A stretch of 31,193 nt of DNA from a virus. Below, one piece after another: positions 24,982 through 30,880 of this stretch. Position numbers and translations under genes: made by a program. Below the pieces are notes generated by a model. It made no database searches. It saw nothing but the letters and a program-made list of their open reading frames with translations, and was not told where the DNA came from. How positions within the stretch are numbered: the first letter of the stretch is position 1; every line of letters begins with the position of its first letter. The stretch lies in IMG/VR virus record IMGVR_UViG_3300021962_000416, positions 1 through 31,193 of that record; one strand, 5' to 3'.

Positions 24982-25078
24982 TTTCTTTTTGCTCCTCTAT
25001 TATAAAACCTTTTTGCATATCAGCAACCGCTGAATCAATAGGTCTTGTTCTATACTCTTCAAAGTATTCTTCGTTCAT
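24968..25078 (-). CDS. Small acidic protein, 36 aa, between RNA polymerase and SSB
   Basis: The frame encodes MNEEYFEEYRTRPIDSAVAD followed by MQKGFIIEEQKENGEE. It is strongly acidic with no membrane segment. It starts 12 nt after the promoter-like element 25090-25109, with AAGGA before the ATG, and overlaps the SSB gene by 14 nt, so it would be the first gene of the middle transcript. The 36 codons also carry the SSB ribosome binding site. I do not recognise it; T7 has small inhibitors of host enzymes in this part of the genome (gp2), but no similarity is claimed. Confidence 0.65.
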   Translation of the reverse strand: MNEEYFEEYRTRPIDSAVADMQKGFIIEEQKENGEE

Positions 25079-25089
25079 AAGTTTCCTTA

Positions 25090-25109
25090 TTCTAGTATGG
25101 GTACTTTAA
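25090..25109 (-). promoter_or_regulatory. Candidate phage promoter after RNA polymerase gene
   Basis: The minus strand reads TTAAAGTACCCATACTAGAA, the copy closest to the family consensus. It begins 3 nt after the RNA polymerase stop codon and ends 11 nt before a small gene that leads into SSB, the place where T7 has its first middle promoters. Confidence 0.75.
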
Positions 25110-25112
25110 TGC

Positions 25113-27557
25113 TTAGGCAAAAAAGAACTCACTATTTGTTAATTGTTGAATATCTAAATTACCTTTTTCAGGTACTTCAGGTATTTTCTCATGTAGTTCA
25201 ACAGGTAATTGTTTAAGTACATCATTTCTAAAATTAGCTAATATGTCATGTTCAGTAAACATGGTAACAAAAGCTTCTCTTAAAGATTTGTTAAGCACTT
25301 CAACATCACCAGCAGTGGTACCAAAGCTGTCATGTACATTGCAGAAATTAGTAATACCATTTTTATATGCGATATTAACTGTTTCCATCATTGCAGCACT
25401 GTCAACACTGTGTACAACATTAGGTGCAACCCCATTGCCCATTCTTAGTTTGTCTGTTTTGTCTGTCTCTGTGTTAATTCTGGGTTTAATAACTTCACCC
25501 ATTAACATTGCCTTAACCCTTTTTGATTTCATTTCAGGATAAGATTGATACACAGGAAAACCAACAGGCGTTACCCAATGCACTGGCAATTGTTCTTTAG
25601 CCACTACTCTTGCAATAGTCTGTAAATAATTCATACCAATTCTCGCTGATTTTAAATTATCACCAATACTATCCCAAATTACACTAGCTAAATAACTAGC
25701 TGGCCTGAAAACATCATCAGTAAATGGATGGTCTTCACCTTTGTCTTTTCTTTTAGTTAAATCTTCAACAACAAAATCAGTGCATGAATATCTTGTTGAA
25801 CCATAACAAATAGTCATAATACTTCTTTTGGTAGTTGAACGTTTAATACCATAATCTAACCACTGTTTTGCATACAAGTTACCATCAGCAGCATCTACTT
25901 TTAATTTTTCAATTACAGCATCAGCAACTAATTGATAAATGTCTTGTGGTTTATCAGTAGGTATTAAATTAACTAACTTTCCAGCTTTTGCATCTCTAAG
26001 CATTAAAGAATAAATTTGAAGTCCATTACATGAACCATCAACGTTAACTGGAATTTGTGAAACAAATCCATAACCTTGTTCTTTAAATCTTTTCCACTCA
26101 TCACAAAATGCAAGAAATTGAAAAGCATTAGAAGCTTCTTCCCATTGTCTATTTGACATAGGGTCATTAGCACAAGCAATAATCATTTGCTCGTTATCTT
26201 TTACCCATTGTTCTCTGTCTTCAAGAGATATTTTATCTTCACCATACATGTTGGCACCATGTACAGCAAGCCAAAATGCACCTTTGTTTTCTTCTGTTAA
26301 AGGTTTGCCGTGTGCAAAAGACAATAAAGCTTTAGCACCAGATATACTCTGATAATTTAAAAATGCAGGCACACAATAAGCTCTTCCTCTAAAATCTAAT
26401 TGTAAAGGAAAATATAAAGTTGCATAATCTTTAAATTTATCAGCAAGCCACATAATTTTTGCGTACAATAAACGCTTAGAAAACATTCTAGCATTCTCTG
26501 TGTGTGCCATAACAGCCTGTTTCTTCCAAGCTTTACGACTTTCAACATTACTATCAATGTCATGTGGTTTGTTTGGTATTTCATAATTAGTAATAGGCGG
26601 CATACCACCAATTGCTAATCCTTTATCCCATGCTTCCTGCATAATTTTTAAAATAAACTTATTAATTTTAAAAGGCGTATTTTGCATAAGATTAACTGCA
26701 TTATACACTTTTGGCATATCAAAATTCTCAAGTTCTTTTTTAAATAACTTGTTTTTTTGTTTAACCAAATCCAACTCAGGAAGTTCTTTAGTCCAATATC
26801 CGCCGCCAGTTACTGTTGACCACATTTTAGGTGGCATAACTGTAGGTAAATATTCAGGATTTAATAATTCGTTAAATTGATTACGATTATTAATCCAGTC
26901 TCTGGTTTTTTGTGTTTGTTTTATAATTTTAGCTTTTTTATGGTTAATGGTTTCGGTACCAATTTCAATCATACCAGTAGCCATAATCATAAGCTCAACT
27001 AATCTAAGACCAACATGCAATTTAACAGGCGTACTCCATTCTTCCCAACTAACTACACTACGTTTTGCACTCTCTTTTAGTTTTCTTCTTTTGTATGTGT
27101 AATTAAATGACCTTTTATCTAAATCACTTTTAACTGTATCATATAATTCAGGATTCAAAAATTTGAAATTCCTCAAAGCTATTTCAGTCTCAACTTTACC
27201 GCCAAGCGATATGCAAGTGGCAGTTAAAGGTTTATACTGTGTAATAGTATTAATGATATGTTTACCAGTAATCAAAGCAAGTATTTCAGGCTCAACTTCA
27301 CACATTTTAGTAAACGCAATAGATGGTTTACCAATGGTTTGTTTTGATTGTTCTTCTACCCATTCAGCAATAGCCATTGCCAATGGTCTTATAGTGTTGG
27401 CAACCATGACTTTGCCATAACTGGTTACACTCTCTTCTTCACGTTCAATGTGTGAATGAAGTCTTTTATTTGTTCTATTCTTACCCAATGCAGCCATTTC
27501 TTTTTCATGTGCAAGCTCATCAGTATAAGTCGGCATACTCTCAATTAATTTAGCCAA
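25113..27557 (-). CDS. T7-type single-subunit RNA polymerase
   Basis: An 814-residue polymerase (T7 is 883). Catalytic residues: D507 in VDGSCNG (T7 D537), K577 and Y585 in TTKRSIMTICYGS (K631, Y639), and D743 in HDSFG (D812), with exactly 71 residues from the last Asp to the end, as in T7. D388-F-R-G-R matches the DWRGR segment. The protein ends E-F-F-F-A, like the F-A-F-A foot of T7. The specificity loop region (about 679-706) differs greatly from T7, which fits the non-T7 promoter family seen in this window. It is preceded by its own promoter-like site at 27596-27615, so it may activate itself. Confidence 0.99.
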   Translation of the reverse strand: MAKLIESMPTYTDELAHEKEMAALGKNRTNKRLHSHIEREEESVTSYGKVMVANTIRPLAMAIAEWVEEQSKQTIGKPSIAFTKMCEVEPEILALITGKHIINTITQYKPLTATCISLGGKVETEIALRNFKFLNPELYDTVKSDLDKRSFNYTYKRRKLKESAKRSVVSWEEWSTPVKLHVGLRLVELMIMATGMIEIGTETINHKKAKIIKQTQKTRDWINNRNQFNELLNPEYLPTVMPPKMWSTVTGGGYWTKELPELDLVKQKNKLFKKELENFDMPKVYNAVNLMQNTPFKINKFILKIMQEAWDKGLAIGGMPPITNYEIPNKPHDIDSNVESRKAWKKQAVMAHTENARMFSKRLLYAKIMWLADKFKDYATLYFPLQLDFRGRAYCVPAFLNYQSISGAKALLSFAHGKPLTEENKGAFWLAVHGANMYGEDKISLEDREQWVKDNEQMIIACANDPMSNRQWEEASNAFQFLAFCDEWKRFKEQGYGFVSQIPVNVDGSCNGLQIYSLMLRDAKAGKLVNLIPTDKPQDIYQLVADAVIEKLKVDAADGNLYAKQWLDYGIKRSTTKRSIMTICYGSTRYSCTDFVVEDLTKRKDKGEDHPFTDDVFRPASYLASVIWDSIGDNLKSARIGMNYLQTIARVVAKEQLPVHWVTPVGFPVYQSYPEMKSKRVKAMLMGEVIKPRINTETDKTDKLRMGNGVAPNVVHSVDSAAMMETVNIAYKNGITNFCNVHDSFGTTAGDVEVLNKSLREAFVTMFTEHDILANFRNDVLKQLPVELHEKIPEVPEKGNLDIQQLTNSEFFFA

Positions 27558-27595
27558 TGTTAACTCCTATATTTATCTTGGGTTAATATTATAAT

Positions 27596-27615
27596 ATCTA
27601 CTATGGGAACCTTAA
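27596..27615 (-). promoter_or_regulatory. Candidate phage promoter before the RNA polymerase gene
   Basis: The minus strand reads TTAAGGTTCCCATAGTAGAT. It lies between the stop of the 151-codon gene and the RNA polymerase start at 27557 and belongs to the nTAARGTnCCCnTnnTAGn family. If used by the phage enzyme, it makes a positive feedback loop. Confidence 0.7.
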
Positions 27616-27620
27616 TCAAT

Positions 27621-28076
27621 TTACCACCATTTTGGTGTTTCAGTCTTCCAAGTAGCAATATCTTTTTTATCATGTTTATAATACATTCTATAAGCCTCTA
27701 TTGGATTATCAGATTTGTATTCATCAGGCATAGCCATGGCAAAAGCAGTTAAGTCTTTACAATCATGCTCATAATCAGGTAAAGATTTAATAACGTCATA
27801 TGATTTATGATTTATATGTTTACCATATCTAAGTTTATATTCTTCATTTAAATATTTAGACAAATCACGCAGCCAATTAAAATTAGCAACACTTTGAGAT
27901 GCCCATATAGTACACGGATGTTTAGCGTGTGTTGGTTTATAAGGCACATCAATGCCTTTTTGAGACAACACAGTGCATAACATTTGAGCTGTTTCTAATA
28001 TCATTTTTACAACATGTTTATCACAATGATATTTAGCACAAGTTTTAGGGTCTTTATCTAATATAAAAATATTCAT
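27621..28076 (-). CDS. Conserved phage protein with CDKHVVKMI motif, function unknown
   Basis: A 151-residue protein beginning MNIFILDKDPKTCAKYHCDK and continuing H-V-V-K-M-I-L-E-T-A-Q-M-L. Proteins with this N-terminus (L-D-x-D-P, C-D-K-H-V-x-K-M) are widespread in phages, including cyanophages and T4-like phages, and are left hypothetical. Cys, His and Asp spread through the first 25 residues and W-x-x-x-x-W-x-L-R-D-L near 77-87 are conserved features; the C-terminus ends TWKTETPKWW. It may be an enzyme, but I do not know the reaction. Its ribosome binding site AAGGAG lies inside the end of the upstream 37-codon gene. Confidence 0.85.
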   Translation of the reverse strand: MNIFILDKDPKTCAKYHCDKHVVKMILETAQMLCTVLSQKGIDVPYKPTHAKHPCTIWASQSVANFNWLRDLSKYLNEEYKLRYGKHINHKSYDVIKSLPDYEHDCKDLTAFAMAMPDEYKSDNPIEAYRMYYKHDKKDIATWKTETPKWW

Positions 28077-28078
28077 AA

Positions 28079-28192
28079 TTACTCCTTGTTAGATAGTTTA
28101 TACGCAATTACTAAAATTACAATGCAAGTTAACATTATAAAAAGTTTTGTATCAACTGGTAATCCAGTTAAATACGCATTTATTGTATTCAT
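28079..28192 (-). CDS. Single-pass membrane microprotein, 37 aa
   Basis: The frame encodes MNTINAYLTGLPVDTKLFIM, then L-T-C-I-V-I-L-V-I-A-Y and a charged end KLSNKE. One transmembrane helix is likely at about residues 17-31, with the short tail basic/acidic. TAGGAG is about 8 nt before the ATG, and its last codons form the AAGGAG site of the next gene, so the two are coupled. It is an early gene, placed before RNA polymerase. It might act on the host membrane or on a host complex; a holin role is less likely so early. No family recognised. Confidence 0.65.
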   Translation of the reverse strand: MNTINAYLTGLPVDTKLFIMLTCIVILVIAYKLSNKE

Positions 28193-28200
28193 GTATGCTC

Positions 28201-28776
28201 CTATTTTTTAAAGTAATTTTTAAAGTATTGACCCTGAATAATAAAAGGTTTTGTTTTATATTTAGTATCAATTTCTAACACACGCAATTTAAGCAAGTTA
28301 TTAAGCTGCCTATTAATAGAACCAGCGTTAAACTGTGGGTATTTGTCTCTAAGTTTAGCCAATAAAGGTTTTTTCTTAAATGGCACATTCTCAAAAACAA
28401 ATCTCATTATACATTGTTGAATATCAATTTTATCATCCTGTTTAATTACTTTATTAGGAAGAAATTGAATATCAGACAATTTATATTTAAGATTTAAAGC
28501 AGCCCATCTGGCAACAGATGTTGTTTCACTATAATTAGTGTAAACAAACTTAGCCTCTTCATAATCTAAAACTTTAATAACAATGTTTTTATATTTGTTA
28601 AAATCAGCTTCAGATACGCCAGCAGCAGCATAATCACAAACATTTACATTCCAGTAATTAGATAGTTTTTTATTTACTGTATCATAAAAAATTATATCTT
28701 TATCAGACAAAAAACGCCGTCTAGTCTCTATATTATCTATAAATGCACTTCTAACATAAAAATCAGTAGAACTCAT
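28201..28776 (-). CDS. Early protein with winged-helix-like C-terminus, function unknown
   Basis: A 191-residue, Lys/Asn/Tyr-rich protein starting MSSTDFYVRSAFIDNIETRR. The last 65 residues look like a winged helix: L-L-A-K-L-R-D-K-Y, a turn, then FNAGSINRQLNNLLKLRVLE and a two-strand wing (about residues 137-180). It lies shortly before the RNA polymerase gene among early genes, with AAGGAG upstream, so a DNA-binding regulator of early transcription is possible, but this is inference. The N-terminal 120 residues resemble nothing I recognise. Confidence 0.75.
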   Translation of the reverse strand: MSSTDFYVRSAFIDNIETRRRFLSDKDIIFYDTVNKKLSNYWNVNVCDYAAAGVSEADFNKYKNIVIKVLDYEEAKFVYTNYSETTSVARWAALNLKYKLSDIQFLPNKVIKQDDKIDIQQCIMRFVFENVPFKKKPLLAKLRDKYPQFNAGSINRQLNNLLKLRVLEIDTKYKTKPFIIQGQYFKNYFKK

Positions 28777-28822
28777 GTATTTTACTCCTTGTTAAAATTA
28801 AATTGCCGTTTAGTCTTTTGAT

Positions 28823-28873
28823 GCAACAAACTAGGCACACCAATGGCGTACCTAGTTTATACCACAATGTTGC
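28823..28873 (-). ncRNA. Structured intercistronic RNA element with ribozyme-like outer stem
   Basis: On the minus strand GCAACA (starting within the TAG stop of the upstream gene) pairs with TGTTGC at the other end, the same stem sequence as in the hammerhead at 29144-29201. Inside is a long hairpin, AACTAGGTACGCC with a matching strand ending GTGCCTAGTT (about 12 bp with two G-U pairs), and a 10-nt unpaired stretch TTGTGGTATA on the 5' side. CTGATGA and GAAA are absent, so it is not a standard hammerhead. It could be a terminator, a processing hairpin, or another or decayed ribozyme. Confidence 0.5.
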
Positions 28874-29088
28874 TATTTGTTTTCTCTGGTGTCAATTGTC
28901 ACGGTAACCATGACAGACCCACAAAAGCGGTGGTGGTGGTCTTCATTCAAATTATCCAAAAATTTTGCAAAATCTCTGGCTGTTATACCGTCATTGAATT
29001 TGAACTCATGCGTTGTAATTGTAAAAGGCTTATTGTTTTTGTCGTATTCATCACCTAAAACGTTAATTACTGCATTGTCTATATACAT
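28873..29088 (-). CDS. Small early protein, 71 aa, function unknown
   Basis: Starting at ATG 29088 the protein begins MYIDNAVINVLGDEYDKNNK and ends TVTIDTRENK. It contains F-A-K-F-L-D-N-L followed by the His cluster E-D-H-H-H-R-F, and looks like a small alpha/beta protein. The start is chosen over an upstream ATG (29121) because GGAGC lies about 7 nt before it. The gene follows the hammerhead at 29144-29201, whose cleavage would give it its own 62-nt leader, and it is followed at once by another structured RNA. Function unknown. Confidence 0.7.
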   Translation of the reverse strand: MYIDNAVINVLGDEYDKNNKPFTITTHEFKFNDGITARDFAKFLDNLNEDHHHRFCGSVMVTVTIDTRENK

Positions 29089-29117
29089 AATTATTGCTCC
29101 TGTTTGTTTGTTAATTA

Positions 29118-29148
29118 GCAATATAAATTGCCAAGTTGCTTATGCAAC
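29118..29148 (-). other. Two small leader hairpins downstream of the ribozyme cut site
   Basis: After cleavage the RNA would start UGUUGC. The GTTGC of this end can pair with GCAAC four nt later (29148-29135), and a second hairpin GCAAT/ATTGC follows (29131-29118). Both lie before the ribosome binding site of the 71-codon gene. The first one uses the same strand that forms ribozyme stem I, so the two folds exclude each other. Confidence 0.6.
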
Positions 29149-29201
29149 AGACACCGCCTTTGTGACGGTGTTTCGACTATTAAAAGTCTCATCAGTGTTG
29201 C
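29144..29201 (-). ncRNA. Hammerhead ribozyme, type I
   Basis: On the minus strand: stem I strand GCAACA; core CTGATGA; stem II GACT-TTTAAT-AGTC; core GAAA; stem III from ACACCG to CGGTGT with an A-rich loop; cleavage triplet GTC; stem I strand TGTTGC. All invariant hammerhead core bases (C3, U4-G5-A6, G8-A9, G12-A13-A14, A15.1-U16.1, C17) are present. Ends lie in stem I, hence type I. Predicted cut is between the nucleotides opposite plus-strand 29150 and 29149. It starts 2 nt after the stop of the 132-codon gene and precedes the 71-codon gene. Confidence 0.92.
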
Positions 29202-29203
29202 TA

Positions 29204-29602
29204 TTAGTGGCCAGCTTTAGAGTAACCAGCATTTAACTTAATACGCTCAGCAAGCCTGCTGTTTCTGAACTCAGCGTCTTTTTTTTCTTTTAGGATGTCA
29301 TTAACAGCTATTACAGCGTTGCGGTGTCCTTGCTCCATTTGTAACAATTTTTCAGCAAACTGTTTTGAATTAACCCTCTTAGACTTTGCCAGCAAGTCTC
29401 CACCGTCAATTGCATTTAAGTGGGCTCCAGTGGTATTACCCCAAATATTATCTTGAATTACAAGGCCTGTACTAACTGAATTAAAAGCAATACAAGTATT
29501 ATAAGACATATAAAACGTTGTATTTAAGCTTTCAATATAAATTGCTTTATTGTTATTGCCTCTGGCATAATTCCAGATTTTAATAGGTGTTTCGTTTGTC
29601 AT
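29204..29602 (-). CDS. Early protein, 132 aa, function unknown
   Basis: From ATG 29602 the protein begins MTNETPIKIWNYARGNNNKA. It contains Y-I-E-S-L-N-T-T-F-Y-M-S-Y-N-T-C-I-A-F and NIWGNTTGAHLNAIDGG (about 55-71), then a Lys/Glu-rich helix near 90-118. The middle segment (strand, S-Y-x-T-x-I-A-F, W-x-x-T-T-x-x-H-L) resembles small uncharacterised proteins in cyanophages, but I cannot name a family with certainty. The start at 29602 rather than 29617 is favoured by GGAG 9 nt upstream. It lies between two hammerhead ribozymes, so cleavage would leave it as a single-gene mRNA. Confidence 0.75.
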   Translation of the reverse strand: MTNETPIKIWNYARGNNNKAIYIESLNTTFYMSYNTCIAFNSVSTGLVIQDNIWGNTTGAHLNAIDGGDLLAKSKRVNSKQFAEKLLQMEQGHRNAVIAVNDILKEKKDAEFRNSRLAERIKLNAGYSKAGH

Positions 29603-29628
29603 AGTATTTAACTCCATTGTTTGTTTGT

Positions 29629-29644
29629 TATTGCGTATGCAATA
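29629..29644 (-). other. 5'-end hairpin released by ribozyme cleavage
   Basis: The RNA left after cleavage starts UAUUGC-AUAC-GCAAUA, a perfect 6-bp hairpin beginning at the first nucleotide. The UAUUGC strand is also the 3' strand of ribozyme stem I, so the hairpin and stem I are alternative folds. The ribosome binding site of the 132-codon gene follows. Confidence 0.65.
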
Positions 29645-29694
29645 GACACCGCCGTGAAGCGGTGTTTCGGCCTGTTAGGCCTCATCAGTATTGC
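29639..29694 (-). ncRNA. Hammerhead ribozyme, type I
   Basis: On the minus strand: stem I GCAATA; core CTGATGA; stem II GGCC-TAACA-GGCC; core GAAA; stem III ACACCGC-TTCACG-GCGGTGT (7 bp); cleavage triplet GTC; stem I TATTGC. The core is complete and all three stems are perfect. Predicted cut is between the nucleotides opposite plus-strand 29645 and 29644. Its first base directly follows the TAA stop of the 45-codon gene. It shares core and stem III sequence with the copy at 29144-29201 but differs in stem II, with matching base changes that keep pairing. Confidence 0.95.
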
Positions 29695-29832
29695 TTAAAT
29701 GTTATAATTGTAACGTTTATTTAAAATAAATAATAAACGATAATAACGTTTTAAATCACTCACACCGTAACAGTCACTATCAATTATACATGAATGTAAT
29801 TGTTTATATTCTTTTAATATTTTTTTAAACAT
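29695..29832 (-). CDS. Small early protein, 45 aa, function unknown
   Basis: The frame encodes MFKKILKEYKQLHSCIIDSD, then CYGVSDLKRYY and ends LNKRYNYNI. It is basic and Tyr-rich with a short apolar stretch (RLLFIL) that is too short for a membrane helix. AAGGAG lies about 8 nt before the ATG and the start is 16 nt after the stop of the upstream 115-codon gene. The stop touches the hammerhead at 29639-29694. Small basic early proteins in T7-like phages often bind host enzymes, but nothing here identifies the target. Confidence 0.7.
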   Translation of the reverse strand: MFKKILKEYKQLHSCIIDSDCYGVSDLKRYYRLLFILNKRYNYNI

Positions 29833-29847
29833 TGTTTTTACTCCTTT

Positions 29848-30195
29848 TTAGGGTTTCGCTGGGCTTGGTCTCGATTGTACCGCAAACGGTGGCTTTACAT
29901 CATCAACAAAGGCCTTGCCGTCAATTGAATAATAAACGGCTAATTGTCCAGCCTCTAATGCGTATTTTTTTGCAATGTCAACTAATATGGACACCTTAGC
30001 ACCGTTTATAGCTGTTTCATAAATTTTTATTGGCTCATCATAAACAACGCCGTCACTGTACCAAACGCCTTGGCCGTCTGTTATTGTACAGCCTGAAAAA
30101 ACAGTTACAATTTCAGTTTTAAGACGTGCATGCAATGAAGTTAGTGCAACGCCGTCATTGTTATTAATAGGCATGTTTATTTTGCATATTATCAT
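29848..30195 (-). CDS. Early protein, 115 aa, function unknown
   Basis: From ATG 30195 the protein begins MIICKINMPINNNDGVALTS and contains W-Y-S-D-G-V-V-Y-D-E-P-I-K-I-Y-E-T-A and K-K-Y-A-L-E-A-G-Q-L-A-V-Y-Y-S-I-D-G-K-A-F. The pattern of strands around one helix suggests a small alpha/beta domain; the DxPxKxYE and AGQxAVYY parts look conserved but I cannot name the family. A longer start at 30303 is rejected because it would lie inside the 55-codon gene; the chosen start follows that gene's stop by one base, giving coupled translation. It is GC-richer than its neighbours. Confidence 0.72.
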   Translation of the reverse strand: MIICKINMPINNNDGVALTSLHARLKTEIVTVFSGCTITDGQGVWYSDGVVYDEPIKIYETAINGAKVSILVDIAKKYALEAGQLAVYYSIDGKAFVDDVKPPFAVQSRPSPAKP

Positions 30196-30196
30196 A

Positions 30197-30364
30197 TTAT
30201 AACCACCCTTCTTTGTTTGCTTTTCTAAGCATCTCAATTTTTTTGTTTTTGTCTGTTTCTTTTTGATAAGCATTAAAAAACGCTTGTTTTGCAGTATTGT
30301 CAATATATTGCTCTTTATGTCGTTGGGCGTACATATTTTGCACTGCTTTGTTAATTGTAGGCAT
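30197..30364 (-). CDS. Small early protein, 55 aa, function unknown
   Basis: The frame encodes MPTINKAVQNMYAQRHKEQY, then IDNTAKQAFFNAYQKETDKN and ends RKANKEGWL. It looks like one or two amphipathic helices rich in Lys, Gln and Asn, with no membrane segment. AGGAGC lies about 7 nt before the ATG, right next to the 3' strand of stem III of the hammerhead at 30382-30439. It is the first recognisable gene of the early transcript. No family recognised. Confidence 0.7.
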   Translation of the reverse strand: MPTINKAVQNMYAQRHKEQYIDNTAKQAFFNAYQKETDKNKKIEMLRKANKEGWL

Positions 30365-30381
30365 TGTTATTGCTCCTATAT

Positions 30382-30439
30382 TGTTTGTTTCGCTCTATGC
30401 TGTGAGCTCATCAGTCATATATGTAATATGAGACAAACA
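30382..30439 (-). ncRNA. Hammerhead ribozyme, type III
   Basis: On the minus strand: stem III strand TGTTTGT with cleavage triplet GTC; stem I hairpin TCATAT-TACAT-ATATGA; core CTGATGA; stem II GCTC-ACAGCATA-GAGC; core GAAA; stem III strand ACAAACA (7 bp). The core is complete and all stems pair perfectly. Ends lie in stem III, hence type III, unlike the two type I copies. Predicted cut is between the nucleotides opposite plus-strand 30432 and 30431, so the downstream RNA starts with the stem I hairpin. The ribosome binding site of the 55-codon gene follows stem III within about 5 nt. Confidence 0.92.
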
Positions 30440-30540
30440 GCACCCGTAACAGCTAAAAGCCCGCTGGTGCGTTCTATGTGGGTTTTCCAGTCGCTTAGAA
30501 ACTATCTCAAAGGTATTAAAACCTAAGGCGGTGGCACTAG
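30440..30540 (-). ncRNA. GC-richer island, possible structured leader RNA
   Basis: Roughly half G+C in a region otherwise very AT-rich, with no open frame. On the minus strand GCACC can pair with GGTGC about 20 nt later, with an inner CAGC/GCTG, and AGGT/ACCT forms a small hairpin. The composition suggests selection on RNA structure. It directly precedes the type III hammerhead. No known RNA family was recognised. Confidence 0.35.
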
Positions 30541-30680
30541 ATTTTTATATGTGTTTAAAGTCCGTAAAAATCAACAAAAATGAGACTTAAAAGCATAATA
30601 CATATTTAAAACTAATATGCAACAGTTATTACAAAGAAATAAACAATACTATTCAATTACTTATTGTCTATTTAAATAAT

Positions 30681-30719
30681 AAAAAAACAGGCATAACCAT
30701 TAAAACCATAGTTATGACC
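30681..30719 (-). terminator. Terminator-like hairpin in early leader
   Basis: On the minus strand GGTCATAAC pairs with GTTATGCC (8 bp with one bulged T, 13-nt loop) and is followed by TGTTTTTTTATT. It lies between the promoter-like site at 30881-30900 and the first early gene, so it could act as an attenuator. The stem is weak in GC. Confidence 0.35.
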
Positions 30720-30780
30720 ATTAATTATTACTAATAGATAATAATAAATAAGATAATAACAAATAGTTAACCAAGGTAAG

Positions 30781-30816
30781 ACCAGAGATAACCAGAGATA
30801 ACCAGAGATAACCAGA
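30781..30816. repeat. 10-bp tandem repeat, 3.6 copies
   Basis: ACCAGAGATA is repeated three times without change, followed by a partial copy ACCAGA. It lies in the noncoding leader about 65 nt from a promoter-like site. It could be a protein-binding array near the genome end; no function is evident. Confidence 0.9.
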
Positions 30817-30880
30817 ATAATACAAGTATATCACTTATCATTATTACTTATATACTATACACATAGCTTAACACTGTTTA

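Noticed and set aside
27516-27523. CTGATGAG on the minus strand inside the RNA polymerase gene
   Set aside because: No stem II hairpin, no GAAA core in the right place and no stem III or NUH site follow; it simply encodes part of the N-terminus (TDELA).
28877-29236. 119-codon plus-strand frame opposite the 71-codon gene and hammerhead
   Set aside because: Shadow of minus-strand features; it would run through the ribozyme and has no supporting ribosome binding site or family pattern.
30440-30540. Possible tRNA in the GC-richer island
   Set aside because: No T-arm GTTCRA motif, no acceptor stem pairing over about 72 nt and no anticodon arm could be found on either strand.
30646-30720. 17-codon hydrophobic minus-strand frame beginning MVITMVLMVMPVFLL
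   Set aside because: No ribosome binding site, and the same bases form a hairpin with a U-tract, which explains the repeated ATGGT words.
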